Below are positions 23,808 to 35,402 of a stretch of DNA of 64,000 nt, in pieces. Every line of letters begins with the position of its first letter. Position 1 is the first letter of the stretch. The position numbers and the translations under genes are program-made. The notes beneath the pieces were generated by a model, which saw only the letters and a program-made list of their open reading frames with translations, was not told the origin of the DNA and did no database searches. Origin of the DNA: Pteria penguin (Eukaryota; Mollusca; Bivalvia; Pterioida; Pteriidae). The stretch spans positions 2,170,001 through 2,234,000 of the forward strand of contig CM068590.1 in NCBI GenBank assembly GCA_035048485.1, given 5' to 3'.

Positions 23808-23827
23808 TGACCACCAGGTGGCGCTTA
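23808..23827 (+). promoter_or_regulatory. CTCF-like core motif
   Basis: CCACCAGGTGGCGC within TGACCACCAGGTGGCGCTTA fits the conserved bilaterian CTCF core well (CCAnnAGxxGGCGC). A single unsupported sequence match; occupancy is unknown. Confidence 0.4.
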
Positions 23828-24548
23828 CTCAACCTGGGCTCAAGCAGGTTGCCCTAGTTCTTATTGGGTGCCGAGATTAATTTACATCATTCAATCAATA
23901 TTCTATAGAAGTAAATGTAGGACAAAGCATTGAAAGAGTCTTACAATCTACAAGAAAATCTCTTCATTCAATTTACATTACATAGCTTGCTTATCTATAA
24001 ATGTCGTCCTAACATCACACGGTTTCTTGGACGGCCTTCTTTAGCCTATTCCTCTAATGCAGATTTTATTCACACGTCTTTCGCATTTTATGCGCTATTC
24101 ATTTCCTTTTGTGCGCATTTTATTACTTAGTATGCGCCTTTTACTATCCTGTGTGCGCCTTCTTTATGCGCCGCTCGTTACCATTACGTCCACGCCTGGT
24201 CGGTCTGTATTTGAAGCAATCTATAGATCATGATTTTCTTTTTTTTTTTTTGTGAAAACACCAGACACGACGAAGAGCAAACTACACTTGGCAGCGGTCA
24301 GATAATAAATAGACAGATTGTCGACACCGAGTTTGGTTTTTATTATTTCTGTTTTGAGGATTGGAATGCTATGTCAGATTCCGGCCGGGATGATACATCT
24401 GTGGGGAGTACATACACAGGATCACCCTGGTCTACACGTCAATAGACCGCTGTGTTATTGTCCGTGGACCAATCTCCGATATATTCAGTCCGTGATACAT
24501 CACCGTGGGCTAAAATATTATAGCTCAGTGTATGGCGTCACGCATCCC
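23828..24548. other. Unassigned sequence
   Basis: Poly-T at 24239-24251 and open frames at 23930-24130 and 24230-24445 without recognisable domains. Confidence 0.35.
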
Positions 24549-24585
24549 CGTCATCTCGAAAACTACTTGAGTTTTCGAGATGACG
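24549..24585. repeat. Perfect hairpin, 16-bp arms
   Basis: CGTCATCTCGAAAACT, loop ACTTG, then AGTTTTCGAGATGACG. Not followed by a T-run. Confidence 0.9.
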
Positions 24586-24929
24586 CCAAGCAAAGAAACG
24601 ACATAACAAACCCAAAGCAACAAAATAAATAAATAAATTAATGAAAAATTACATAATAATAATAAAATATTCCAGTTTATGGTATCAACCTTGATACTCA
24701 TATTTTATCGCCAAAGATCTGTCATTTATTCGGTTTGGTCTTTTCGTAATAATACAGAATGACGTGACATAAAGCAATTCTGTGGAAATCGATGTAAAAT
24801 TAAGGCAGATACAAGGATGAAAATGATGTCCCGTGTGAATTGTGTGACGGAGCAATGGTCTTTGCGTCAGATATGGAAAACAATAAACAACATCAAAAAG
24901 CCCCCAAAACAACAACCCCAACAACTTTA

Positions 24930-25061
24930 CAGCACAGAAAGCGATGTTATGCCTATGACATCATAATCAGAAGTCCGACTTGTCCAACCTTGCGTGACGT
25001 CATCATAGTCGTATTTTGCGCTAAAGTGCTTGAAATTCGACGAAAGTGGATCGATGTATAA
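24930..25061 (-). mobile_element. Partial copy of the TACACCGATCCAC MITE
   Basis: Matches 44790-44938 over about 130 bp, including GTCCGACTTGTCCAACCTTG and CGTATTTTGCGCTAAA, with TGACGTCA at 24995-25002. It retains the right terminal repeat (AAAGTGGATCGATGTAT); the left terminal repeat is lost. Strand is arbitrary. Confidence 0.75.
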
Positions 25062-26139
25062 AAATGGAAAGCAAACGATAAAACGATAAACTTTGGGACG
25101 TCTGTATCAGCATGTGTTAGACACTTCTATAAAATGAGAAACCTTGTTGTATTTATTTTGTTAGTTTGCGCTAATGGAAAAAGGTGGCATTTAAGTTGTG
25201 CAGTGATGTTACTTTTCTTATTTGTATGATCAACTGACTACATAGAGTTTAAGGTCGATCAAGTAACGGTTACCTTTATATATCTCACCGTGATCTGAAA
25301 AAAGTGAGAGTTCATATCAGGGGCAGACAACTCCCTCTGCTGGATTCTCCTATAATAGCTATCACAGATATAAGCTATCACAGATTTTGGCAATAAAGTG
25401 TATTGATATCATAAGATTGTCGATTATTTTTTTATGAGTTTTAAAGGAGCATGGTCCGTTTGAAGTCGGGAAAAGTATAAACAAAAATGTAAACGGATTT
25501 CTTAAACGGCAATCGATTGCTAGTATATTATCTAAGATGTGTAAAACGTATCGTTACCAAAGTCGATGTCGTTAACGAGATATGCCCGTTTTAAATTTGC
25601 AACATAACCAGGCCAACTCCTTAAATATTGATGAGGTCGGTCAGAGGAAATCACGTGACAATGAAACTCGAGCTTTACCCGATTTTAACATTTGTTCCAC
25701 TTTTCTGTTTTTGGCCTCTGAGTTTGTGTATAGTTATTTTCTTCCACACTTTTGCTTTTCTCGTGCTCGTATTCCTCCATGTGAACCATTTTTGTTGTTT
25801 TCTACAGTGAATATCCGGGCACGCGCATGATTATGGACGGAGCATCACCTTATTTGGGGAATTGATACCAGCCGAATTTAATTCGACTCAATTACCTTTA
25901 TTCCACGAAAATATTGAGGGATTTTAGTTTTAAATTTTGCAATTAACACAAAGTTTGTAATTTATGTAATACAGGAAAAATGAGATATTGTCGTAATTTA
26001 TCCTTTTCATGCTAAAATTTTCCATTCTCGGACTATGTCCCTTTAAGTAAGATTTAGACAAAATATACAGACCAATTTGGGAAAATGATGAGAGATCACG
26101 AATTTCTTGTTTGAATGTTCCATGTTTGTTTGTAGCTAA
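25062..26139. other. Unassigned sequence
   Basis: AT-rich DNA with overlapping short frames at 25582-25830. No domain is recognised, and no splice-bounded exon that I can defend. Confidence 0.4.
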
Positions 26140-26303
26140 GGGGCAGGCGTGGTGTAGTGGTTAAGCGCTTGGCTTGCGGCGCCGACGATCCGGGTTCGAT
26201 TCCCGGGTTGCGCCACCATGTCTAAGAGGTTGGTAACCTCCTGCTTCCATGTCGCGATATAACTGAAATATTGTTGAAAGCGACGTAAAACACCAATCAA
26301 CCA
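26140..26303 (+). mobile_element. tRNA-derived SINE, family A
   Basis: GGGGCAGGCGTGGTGTAG head, GGTTCGATTCC B box, CACCAATCAACC tail. The flanking CATGTTT...TAGCTA words on both sides suggest an eroded target duplication. Confidence 0.9.
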
Positions 26304-26513
26304 TGTTTCTAGCTATTTCGCGCTTTAAAATTTCGTGTTTACAAATGTAACATTTCATTTTTAAATATCACAAGTATAATTTGGGGACAAATCTGATTCT
26401 ATGTAAACTTGTTGATTATATCACTTATATAGACTATAACATCTTTTATCGATTTATATGTTAACGACAACAAATTTGATGTGGCGACGAAGAGCTTCCT
26501 TTTTAATATTATC

Positions 26514-26671
26514 AAGTGGCGGACATACGATTTCCGAAAAGGGGAGGTACACAGATAGTGTCATGTATCAGCCATTTTGGGTGCCAAATCTGGAAATTTA
26601 CTTGTAAATATGTGGCGAGAAAGGGTCTCCGCCCCGACCCCCCCCCCCCCCCCTTTCTAAATCCGCCACTG
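26514..26671. mobile_element. CAGTGGCGGAT-type MITE
   Basis: Left end AAGTGGCGGA, right end AATCCGCCACTG, about 158 bp, with a poly-C run near the right end and the interior AAATATGTGGCGAGAAA shared with the element at 17816. Confidence 0.7.
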
Positions 26672-26994
26672 CGATCCACTCGGGTTTGATTCGAAGATGG
26701 CTCATTTAGAAGGAAATGAGGAAATTGGCTTGTCTCATTATGGCAAAACTATAAGTAGCAATGAACAGCATACAGCATCCGATGGGTATATCTTATCTCC
26801 GTCAACGAAATGCTGTAGATTATTTTTTATTCTCGAGGACATTATTTTTCAGTAAATTTACGAGTATAGCTACACGCTAAAATGATGTCTTTATTTTCAC
26901 TGATTTGACTTTTAGAGTATCACAGTTAATAGGTTTATCGCTCATCGCAAAATTCCGTCTCGCACGTTCACCCAGAGTGAGAGTCAAGTCCTCG

Positions 26995-27185
26995 CGAAAA
27001 TAAATTTACGCGAAATATATGTTACTTAAAGTTCATTGGATTCTGGGAAGGACTGCATAAGAGCAACCATGCCATAATGGGGAAAAAGTGAATAAAATAA
27101 CTGCAAAAATGAATTCACGCGAAATGCATGTGACTTAAAGTCTATTGAATTCTGGGAAGGACTACATAAGCTGACGGATGGAATT
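26995..27185. repeat. Two-copy tandem duplication, period about 109 bp
   Basis: CGCGAAATATATGTTACTTAAAG at 27010 (written here only as CGCGAAAT...ACTTAAAG) and its variant at 27118 are each followed by ATTCTGGGAAGGACT(G/A)CATAAG. Non-coding. Confidence 0.8.
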
Positions 27186-27194
27186 ATGACATAA

Positions 27195-27313
27195 TTGGGT
27201 TGGTTGTTTGATAAGTGTTTTACGTCGCTTTACAAAGTGGCGCAGTCGGGGAATCGAACCCGGATCGTCGGTGCCGCAAGCCAAGCGCTTAACCACTACA
27301 CGAAGCCTGCCCT
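27195..27313 (-). mobile_element. SINE family A, internally deleted
   Basis: tRNA-like head intact (CGGGTTCGATTCCCCG), but about 55 bp between head and the GCGACGTAAAAC end is missing relative to full-length copies. Confidence 0.85.
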
Positions 27314-27388
27314 TGCTCTAATGGGGAAAATGGTAAATAAAATACATGTAAGTGATTACAGAAAACAGTTACAGATTCGTAGGGTAAT

Positions 27389-27390
<2 letters not shown>

Positions 27391-27462
<72 letters not shown>
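27391..27462. repeat. (GA)n microsatellite, about 36 units
   Basis: Uninterrupted GA from 27391 to 27462. Confidence 0.97.
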
Positions 27463-27466
<4 letters not shown>

Positions 27467-27559
27467 TAATCTCATTTAATAAGTATGGGACATCTTGTTA
27501 AATCATATCGAATTAAACTGTGTGTACATATTGGCGAATTTTTGTTGGCTGGGTTGTTT

Positions 27560-27899
27560 GCTTTTGTATTTGCTTTGTGTATCTGTGTTTTGTTTTGTTT
27601 TGTTTTGTTTGTTTGTTTGTTTGTTTTTATATGGTGGGTTTTTGCTATTATCTTTTGATAATTTTTTTTTTTGGGGGGGGGAGTGTTTTTTTGTTGTTGG
27701 GGGGAGTTGTTTTGTTTTGTTTTTCACACACACACACACCTACACACACACACACACACACATACACACACACCTACGTACACGAAAACTCCCAAAAACA
27801 AACAGAAACAAAAGCAAAAATAAATTAAAAACCCACCAAAAACAAAAACGACACGAAAACAACAACAATAAAATCAACAACAACAACAACGACGACGAC

Positions 27900-27943
<44 letters not shown>

Positions 27944-27983
27944 CAACAACAATAATAATAATAATAACAACAACAACAACAAC

Positions 27984-28080
<97 letters not shown>

Positions 28081-28085
28081 GTAAT
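27560..28085. repeat. Low-complexity block: (TTTG)n, (CA)n, (AAC)n, (AAT)n, (ATT)n
   Basis: TTTTG-rich to 27720, CA repeats 27725-27775, A/C-rich to 27868, then ACA/GAC units and long AAT runs. It switches to ATT at about 28050, giving a self-complementary (AAT)n(ATT)n junction. The 201-codon poly-Asn frame is an artefact. Confidence 0.93.
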
Positions 28086-28557
28086 AAAATAAACAGATAA
28101 AACAAATATATAATATTACAATACAATATTGTATGATATTGGTCTTTATCAAACTGTTTAATAATAGCATATACCATAGCATATACCATATTATTATATT
28201 ACTGTATGCTGCATTAGAATATACTATTTTTCTCTTCTTCATTACATTTCCTTGTTTGTTATATTTGTCTCATGTTGAAAAATTTGGTTTAGTTGCTGTT
28301 CGTTCAATAATTTTGTTAACATGTTTGATACAAAACCAAAAAGCTATTTTTGCTTGTTTTTGTAATTCTACTTTCAATTCAGTCGTGTTATTTCGCTATT
28401 GGGAATTCTAATTGGATTCTGGTTACTGGAGAAACCTGCTCTAGATGAAACGATCACATCGTAGAGGACACGACAGTAAACCGTAATATCAACTCATAAC
28501 CCCCGATTTAAAAAGTATGGTTGCTAATCACGGGCAGACCCAACTCTGCTTGACGGT
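28086..28557 (-). repeat. Dispersed repeat 'IR470', copy 2 (inverted relative to 5917-6393)
   Basis: Reverse complement of copy 1, with the best match at 28400-28557 and decay toward 28100. The (AAT)n(ATT)n tract lies at its other end. Confidence 0.88.
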
Positions 28558-29241
28558 GTGTGTACGTGTATTTGTGTGTATGTGCATGTATTTGTGTATC
28601 TTTGGACATAATGTGCGTATTTCAGAAATAACAAAATTACAGTATGACCCAAACGGTCCACCATACCTCATTCAGGCACGGTCGCTGTTTTGCAATTAAG
28701 TAAAACATTATTAAACCCAGTAACACACAACGAATAGTTTCCTTACAGGAAAATAAACAACCCCCTTGAGGATGCTTCCGAATTGCTTGTCACGTGACTA
28801 CGTCAGGGGCGATTTCGGCCAGTGGTCAATATCGTCAGGTCCATTAGCACGCAACTTTCTTAGCGAAGTTCTATTAAATAGACATATTGATTGTATTCCC
28901 TTTCCACGTCTTGGCATATTGGATTAAGCCTCATCCCTGATGTAACATTAGAAAAAACCTCATTTGTATCGACAGCGATTTAGATAGAGTTAGTGTTTAC
29001 ACGCACGTCAGGGACGAAAAGGCCAAATTATGACAGTGCAGTACATACGGGCAGAATGGAACTTTCTTATAAATTGTGGTCCTTTGTCCAAAAAAAAAAA
29101 AATATTTTGCTGCCATTTCATTCCTCAGAAATAGGGGTCCATAAATGTTCGTTGATAAATGTTTGTTTGTTTCTCGATAAATACTTGACCATTTAGACTG
29201 TAAGACTTTAAATGTGCTTTCAATTACAAAGGTGAAGAAAA
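28558..29241. other. Unassigned sequence
   Basis: GT-rich start, then unique AT-rich DNA; poly-A at 29090-29101. Nothing coding is recognised. Confidence 0.4.
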
Positions 29242-29389
29242 ATGGCAGAGAGTCTGTTTTTCCAGAGAGCTGCGCCCTGTGATTGCCAGCAGTGTGAGAA
29301 CCCATCACAGTAACAATGTCTGAAATGTAAAGCCGGCCTATGTAACATGTGCAAGGAGAAAAACGAGAAGAGAAAAAAAGAACCAGACC
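29242..29389 (+). pseudogene. B-box zinc-finger (TRIM-like) fragment with a premature stop
   Basis: From an ATG at 29242 the frame gives a B-box 1-like cysteine pattern: PCDCQQCENPSQ, a TAA stop at 29311-29313, then QCLKCKAGLCNMCKEK. The layout matches the start of the decayed gene at 58937, where the stop's place holds a Tyr codon. After about 29389 the similarity ends with no B-box 2, coiled coil or NHL part. B-box proteins of this kind are usually E3 ligases or scaffold relatives. This is a relic of one exon or a truncated retrocopy; it is not functional as read. Confidence 0.75.
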
Positions 29390-30554
29390 TCATTATTGCA
29401 AACCCCGTTGGGGGTTTGCATAAGTCGTTGTTTTCTAATCTGGAAATGCGCATGTGCGACATGATTATGCTGCATGCTGGGAAAACATTGCCTCCAAAAA
29501 GTAGTTGCTTTACTTTACTAGGTCAGGCAGTATAAGTTTTTTATTGTCCATGACATCGATATTTCTAATGATCTTAAAAGGAAAAGGAATGAAGAAGAAT
29601 ACCCTTGCTTTCAAAGGCAATGCTCATCACTAAATCAATGTTACGGTTAAAAGTTCCAAACGAATAGTATTTACCGTACTTTCAAACGCAGAGAGGAGTA
29701 TATGAGGATAGAGCTTTTAATAGGATAGACATTATGACTTTGGGGTGATTTTCTTAAGTGAGTGCATATAAATGATAAATAAATTCATGCAATGTGTCCT
29801 AAAAATAAAATAAATACTTTAAAGTATCTATTTTTAAATAAATCAATGAATGCCACATGTATTAATATGAAGGTCATTCATATTTTTGGAAATCAACATT
29901 CGTGTAACCTTTCCCACGGCAGCAGTGGTATAATCCAACAGAATTTTCCCGCGTAATACTAATTAGATGTTCGTACCTTTTAGCGTATGTACATTATCTG
30001 GCTATAGACAATCTCGAAAAGTTCCGAGTAAATGAAGGCAGAGTATTAAGGATTTCTAGCAGTTTAATTGGTGGAGCAATTACTGCGCAGTTTGTAATAT
30101 TCTTTGTACTTATGTGAACTTCCCCAGCGATTATTTGCACACAAGAGGCCTCGACAGGGAGTTTGTGTTCTTTAGGTTTTGGAAATTGATGGAGCAAGTA
30201 TTGAGTAGTTTGTATGATTTCTTCCATGTCTAACTGTACTTAAGGTGTTCGAAATGTCTAAACGGTGACATCTCGACCCAAGTCTAAACATAAATAAACA
30301 TTAGAAAGGAGGTATTAACTATTATTTAGACAACAACCTAGCTAACGTCATACAATTGGGTCTTCATTTTAAATTGGCCCACAAGTACCATTTTCCTCGC
30401 AATTAAAAATGCTACAGGGTTTGCACTCTAAGCTTTTTTAAAAGCTAAGCTTGTATGTATTTTCGTTCTCTCTATACTTTCACTTCCTGTACTTTCGTTC
30501 TTCATGATGTAAATCTTTTCTATACATGTTATGAATGTATGGTTAACTTGCTTC
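29390..30554. other. Unassigned sequence
   Basis: A 77-codon minus-strand frame at 29994-30227 has no recognised domain. Otherwise nothing. Confidence 0.4.
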
Positions 30555-30730
30555 TGTATCTGTGTCACTTGAATGGTTCTGTGTCATCTGAATGCTTCTG
30601 TGTCACCTGAATGGTTCTGTGTCACCTGAATGTTTTGTGTCATCTGAATGCTTCTGTGTCACCTGAATGTTTTTGTGTCATCTGAATGCTTCTGTGTTAC
30701 CTGAATGTTTGTGTCACCTGAATGTTTCTG
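30555..30730. repeat. Tandem array, 19-bp monomer, about 9 copies
   Basis: GTGTCA(C/T)CTGAATG(G/C/T)TTCT recurs every 19 bp (30562, 30581, 30600) with one shortened unit near the end. Confidence 0.92.
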
Positions 30731-30794
30731 GAGGGCGTTCTTGGTCGAACAGGTGACGTAAGTTTTCCCAGAGCCCTTGGTTTCACCTCTAGGC

Positions 30795-30830
30795 AGTGGT
30801 GGATTCAGAGGGGATGAAGGGGGAGGTTCG
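30795..30830. mobile_element. Possible CAGTGGCGGAT-type MITE end
   Basis: CAGTGGTGGATTCAGAGGGG resembles the terminal repeat of the elements at 58143 and 26514. No partner end is found nearby. Confidence 0.35.
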
Positions 30831-31119
30831 AAAGAAAGACTATTCGAGACTGCCTATTACGTAGCAATCTATCTGACAAAATCTGATTCAACTCTATGCC
30901 AAAATCTATTTAGGAAAACGAACAGAAGGGCATGAAAATGACGATTATCCAAACAAATAGTTCCGATTCATCTGATAGCAGAAATAATAGCTAAAGATGA
31001 TGTACTTGAGCAAAATTTTATATGCTCCCCCCTAAACTCCCCTACCTTCAAAACCTGGGTCTCCCACTTCCAAGAGAGCATAAAAGGTCACACCGCCACG
31101 TAAACAAAACCAAAAATGT

Positions 31120-31340
31120 AGCCCCCCTCAATTCCTCCCCCCCCCCCCAAAAAAAAAAAAACCAACAAAAAAGAAAAACAAAAACAAAAAAACAACAACA
31201 ATCAAACAAACAAAACAAAACAAAAAATAAAAAAAAAAAATACCAAAAAACAACACAAAAACAAAAACAGAAAAAAAACCCCCAGAAAAAACAAACAAAC
31301 AAAACAAAACAAAAAACAAAACAACAAAGCATAACAAAGC
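31120..31340. repeat. A/C-rich low-complexity tract
   Basis: Poly-C, then (CAAAA)n-type sequence, the complement of the TTTTG tracts elsewhere. The open frames on both strands are compositional. Confidence 0.85.
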
Positions 31341-31570
31341 ATTATAATGAATGCACTAGATGTGGAAATTCCAGATTTCGCTCATTGAAACGGGCCTAGT
31401 AGAATATCGATGGATAACATTAAAATAGGAAGTTTGCGTTCTCTATGCATTATTGGTAGACACGAGAAACCCCAGCTGGGATAATTGCCCTCAGTTGAAG
31501 ACGCGGGGATGTCAATCAAAGAAGTATGGATCAGCATAAATATGGCTTCTGTTATCAAGGTTGTGTCCAT

Positions 31571-31865
31571 GTATGTATGGATTGGTTTAATATTGTTTTA
31601 TGTCACTCCACAATAATTACATGTATTTATAGTTACATGTATATGGTGACGTCATCTGCCTGATGCACTGCATAGAAGTTTATATCTATGCAACGGAGCC
31701 ACCCGAAGCAGTGAGGGATCTTTTACGTGCCACGCCTGCCGTGACACGATACCTCGGTTATTATTGTCTGATCCAAAAGACAGGACACCGGTGTGTGCAT
31801 GGCGGAATCGAACCCGGGACCTCCCGGTCACGAACCGATCACCTACTCCACTGGACTATATCGGT
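31571..31865 (-). mobile_element. SINE family B, near full-length
   Basis: Minus strand: tRNA-like head with GGTTCGTGACCGGGAGG and B box GGTTCGATTCC, then GTCCTGTCTTTTGGATCAGA, the 'GGCACGTAAAAGATCCCTC' core and the TGACATAAAACAATATTAAA end. TGACGTCA at 31649-31656 lies in its 3' part. Confidence 0.88.
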
Positions 31866-32339
31866 TTTGTACGTATGGAAGAAGTGAAAAATAAATGGTT
31901 CAACTCTATTTGATTTGAGACTAAAATGGGATACTTATAGATCTTACAACATGTTCCATATACATGTACATAATGTACATATATTTCGTCGGTGGATGCC
32001 CCATTGTTTTCCCTTTTTTTACACACCTCATTAAAATTATGTGAAGTCCTATTGAACTTTTGGGTATTCAGATTCAAGTCCCCAAATCCTTAATTAGAGC
32101 TAAGAAATATTTTTAGCCAAAGTTATTCCCTTGATTGATAAATATACTCCAATCCAGTACTTAAGTGATGACATATTTTCACGTATGGTCACGTGATTGT
32201 TTCTTAAGTCAATATCATAGAAATATCTCAAAAGAGATATATTCACTATTAATATGAACCAGCAGGAGAGTGCCTTAATCGGAACTATTTGAATTTCAGA
32301 CATGACATTCTTCAGTTTTAAAATTGACTTCAAAATTTC
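31866..32339. other. Unassigned sequence
   Basis: Unique AT-rich DNA; two short minus-strand frames without recognisable motifs. Confidence 0.4.
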
Positions 32340-32625
32340 TTTTTTTGTTTTTGTTTTTCTTTATGTTTTTAATTTTTTGGTTTTGTGTGTGTGTGTTTTG
32401 TTTTTGTTTTTGTTTTTTTTTTTTTGTTTTGTTTGTTTGTTTGATTTGGAATGTTGATTTAAAAAATGTTGGATTTTGTAAAACAGGACAAGTTTATTGT
32501 TAATCACATTTTGTCAGTTTTTCGGGGTTTTTTTTTTGTTTTTTTTTTCTACATGTTATCAGTTTTTTCTTCAGTTTTTCAAAAAAAAGTGTTGAGTCTG
32601 TATCTGGAACTGTATTCGAACCCTC

Positions 32626-32656
<31 letters not shown>

Positions 32657-32712
32657 ACGCCCCCCCCCCCCCCCCCCGCCCCCCCCCCCACACACACACA
32701 CACACACACACA
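32340..32712. repeat. Low complexity: (TTTTG)n, long poly-C, (CA)n
   Basis: T/G-rich to about 32560. From 32627 to 32689 an almost pure C tract of about 60 nt is broken only by single A, G bases, followed by (CA)n to 32712. On the minus strand this is a long G tract able to form G-quadruplexes. Confidence 0.93.
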
Positions 32713-32849
32713 GATTCACTACGCTCGACTGGGAGAAGAACAGACCCAGATACATGTACAAACGGAGCAAATCCCATCCACATCTCTAAGAAACCCGGTA
32801 CATGAAAAGTATGTCCTATACACACGTCATACCTTTCATGTTCCATGTA

Positions 32850-33023
32850 GGGGCAGGCTTAGTGTAGTGGTTAAGCGCTTGGCTTGCGGCGCCGACGATC
32901 CGGGTTCGATTCCCGGGTTGCGCCACTATGTTTATGAGGTTGGTAACCTCCTGCTTCCATGTCGCGATATAACTGAAATATTGTTGAAAGCGACGTAAAA
33001 CACCAATCAACCAACCAACCAAC
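32850..33023 (+). mobile_element. tRNA-derived SINE, family A, full-length
   Basis: Full head, B box and an (CCAA)n tail. A perfect 13-bp duplication, CATGTTCCATGTA, lies at 32837-32849 and 33024-33036. Confidence 0.94.
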
Positions 33024-33036
33024 CATGTTCCATGTA

Positions 33037-33635
33037 AATCTATACAAGTTAAGGTCCTGCAACACACTATCTGGACGTCACCATTGTTAAATCAATTATA
33101 ACTTTTAAAAAAAGCCAGTAATATCGAACCCTGACAAAGTAAAGCTCAACTTCACTTGTTGGATAGAAAACAGCTATTCATTAACCGAATTCACTGGAAA
33201 AAAAGGAATAAAGAATGCCATAAAATAGTTCTGCATGTTCCACTTCGTGGTAGCATACAGAACTGTGGCTGATATGGACAGTTTATTGGGAGCATTGAGC
33301 ATTTTATGCAGCAGATCGATGGATAGCGATCCTCTACTCCATGCTAATTCTCTCCGCCGTATAATTGCGTCTGATCTTCAATGCTTGTCAAAATTGCATA
33401 TAACAGTCAATTAATAAATGGACTGATTAATACAGCCTGTCATAATGAATAATTAGAAGGGCTTTATCACCGCGATGCTCAATTTGTTATCAAAGGCTTT
33501 TAAATTGTTTCCTCGATATTCTCTAACTCCTCAATAGGCCATCATTCCCGTGGAATCGCTAACAACGAGTTCTAAGCCATATAAAGCAGAAATTGATAAA
33601 CGCAATGTAACAGGTTTGTTTATTTACCAATCGTA
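33037..33635. other. Unassigned sequence
   Basis: No frame or repeat recognised before the 39-bp array. Confidence 0.4.
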
Positions 33636-35145
33636 CTATTAGTTGATGCATTGGTTTTGCTTGGTGTGATGATGTCATTGGTTGATGCATTGGTTTTGTT
33701 TGGTGTGATGATGTTGTTAGTTGATGCATTGGTTTTGTTTGGTGTGATGATGTTATTAGTTGATGAATTGGTTTTGTTTGGTGTGATGATGTTATTACTT
33801 GATGCATTGGTTTTACTTGGTGTGATGATTTATTGGTTGATGTAGTGGTTTTGTTTGGTGTGATGATGTTATTACTTGATGCTATGGTTTTGCTTGGTGT
33901 GATGATGTTATTGGTTGATGCATTCGTTTTGTTTGGTTTGATGTTTTTGGTTGATACATTAGTTTTGTTTGGTGTGATGATGTTATTACTTGATGCATTG
34001 GTTTTGTTTGGTGTGGTGATGTTATTGGTTGATGCATTGGTTTTGTTTGGTGTGATGATGTTATTACTTGATGCATTGGTTTTGTTTGGTGTAATGATGT
34101 TATTAGTTGATGCATTGGTTTTGTTTGGTGTGATGATGTTATTAGTTGATGCACTGGTTTTGTTTGATGTGATGATGTTATTACTTGATGTATTGGTTTT
34201 GCTTGGTGTGATGATGTTATTGGTTGATGCATTGGTTTTGTTTGGTGTGGTGATGTTATTGGTTGATGCATTGGTTTTGTTTGGTGTGATGATGTTATTA
34301 CTTGATGCATTGGTTTTGTTTGGTGTAATGATGTTATTAGTTGATGCATTGGTTTTGTTTGGTGTGATGATGTTATTAGTTGATGCACTGGTTTTGTTTG
34401 GTGTGATGATGTTATTACTTGATGTATTGGTTTTGCTTGGTGTGGTGATGTTATTGGTTGATGCATTGGTTTTGTTTGGTGTGATGTTGTTATTGGTTGA
34501 TGCATTGGATTTGTTTGGTGTGATGATGTTATTAGTTGATGCATTGGTTTTGTTTGGTGTGATGATGTTATTGGTTGATGCATTGGTTTTGTGTGGTGTG
34601 ATGATGTCATTACTTGATGCATTGGTTTTGTTTGGTGTGATGATGTTATTAGTTGATGCATTGGTTTTGTTTGGTATGATGATGTTATTGTTTGATGCAT
34701 TGGTTTTGTTTGGTGTGATGATGTTATTGGTTGATGCACTGGTTTTGTTTGGTGTGATGATGTTATTAGTTGATGCATTGGTTTTGTTTGGTATGATGAT
34801 GTTATTAGTTGATGCATTGGTTTTGTTTGGTGTGATGATGTTATTGGTTGATGCATTGGTTTTGTTTGGTGTGATGATGTTATTAGTTGATGCATTGGTT
34901 TTGTTTGGTGTGATGATGTTATTGGTTGATGCATTGGATTTGTTTGGTGTGATGATGTTATTAGTTGATGCATTGGTTTTGTTTGGTATGATGATGTTAT
35001 TAGTTGATGTATTGGTTTTGTTTGGTGTGATGATGTTATTACTTGATGCATTGGTTTTGTTTGGTGTGATGATGTTACTGGTTACAGCGTTGGTTTCGTT
35101 TGGTGTGATGGTATATTGGTTAGTTCGTTGGTTTCATTTGGTTTG
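33636..35145. repeat. Tandem array, 39-bp monomer, about 38 copies
   Basis: Unit GATGCATTGGTTTTGTTTGG + TGTGATGATGTTATTAGTT. GGTGTGATG steps by 39 bp (33663, 33702). 39 is a multiple of three, so long frames stay open on both strands (438 codons plus, 389 minus). The plus frame reads as a 13-residue repeat, VDALVLFGVMMLL. Changes among units fall at all codon positions, and both strands stay open equally, so I treat it as non-coding. Near-identical blocks (34030-34230 versus 34265-34430) show segmental duplication. Confidence 0.95.
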
Positions 35146-35233
35146 GTGATATGGGTAAGATCCTTGCCGACCTTGGTTTTGTTTCTTGTGTTTGATTAAT
35201 GTGGTTTTCTGTGGATTTAAATTTGGGTTGGAT

Positions 35234-35402
35234 TAGTGCATAGACGAATCTAGAAAATTTTGGAAAGGGGGAGGGGATGGGGGTGGATTGCAGTCTCCCA
35301 CGACTAATGCTTTGCACTATTCGGTCTGGAAAGGGGGATGGGGGGGGGGGGTTGCAGCTCTAAAAATGGCCGAAAATGACCTTTTTGGTAAAATTTTCCG
35401 AA
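35234..35402 (-). repeat. Dispersed repeat 'IR160', copy 1
   Basis: Reverse complement matches 44078-44230: shared CCGAATAGTG, ATTAGTC and TTTTACCAAAAA words and G/C homopolymers at the same places. Class unknown; the GGAAAGGGGGA-rich edges resemble the MITE-type ends at 26514/58143. Confidence 0.75.

Noticed and set aside
27495..28100. Poly-Asn/poly-Tyr 201-codon frame and complementary poly-Leu frame
   Set aside because: (AAT)n/(AAC)n microsatellite translation.
33833..35149. 438-codon plus-strand and 389-codon minus-strand open frames
   Set aside because: Produced by a 39-bp tandem repeat (multiple of three); both strands open equally and no start, splice or domain evidence.
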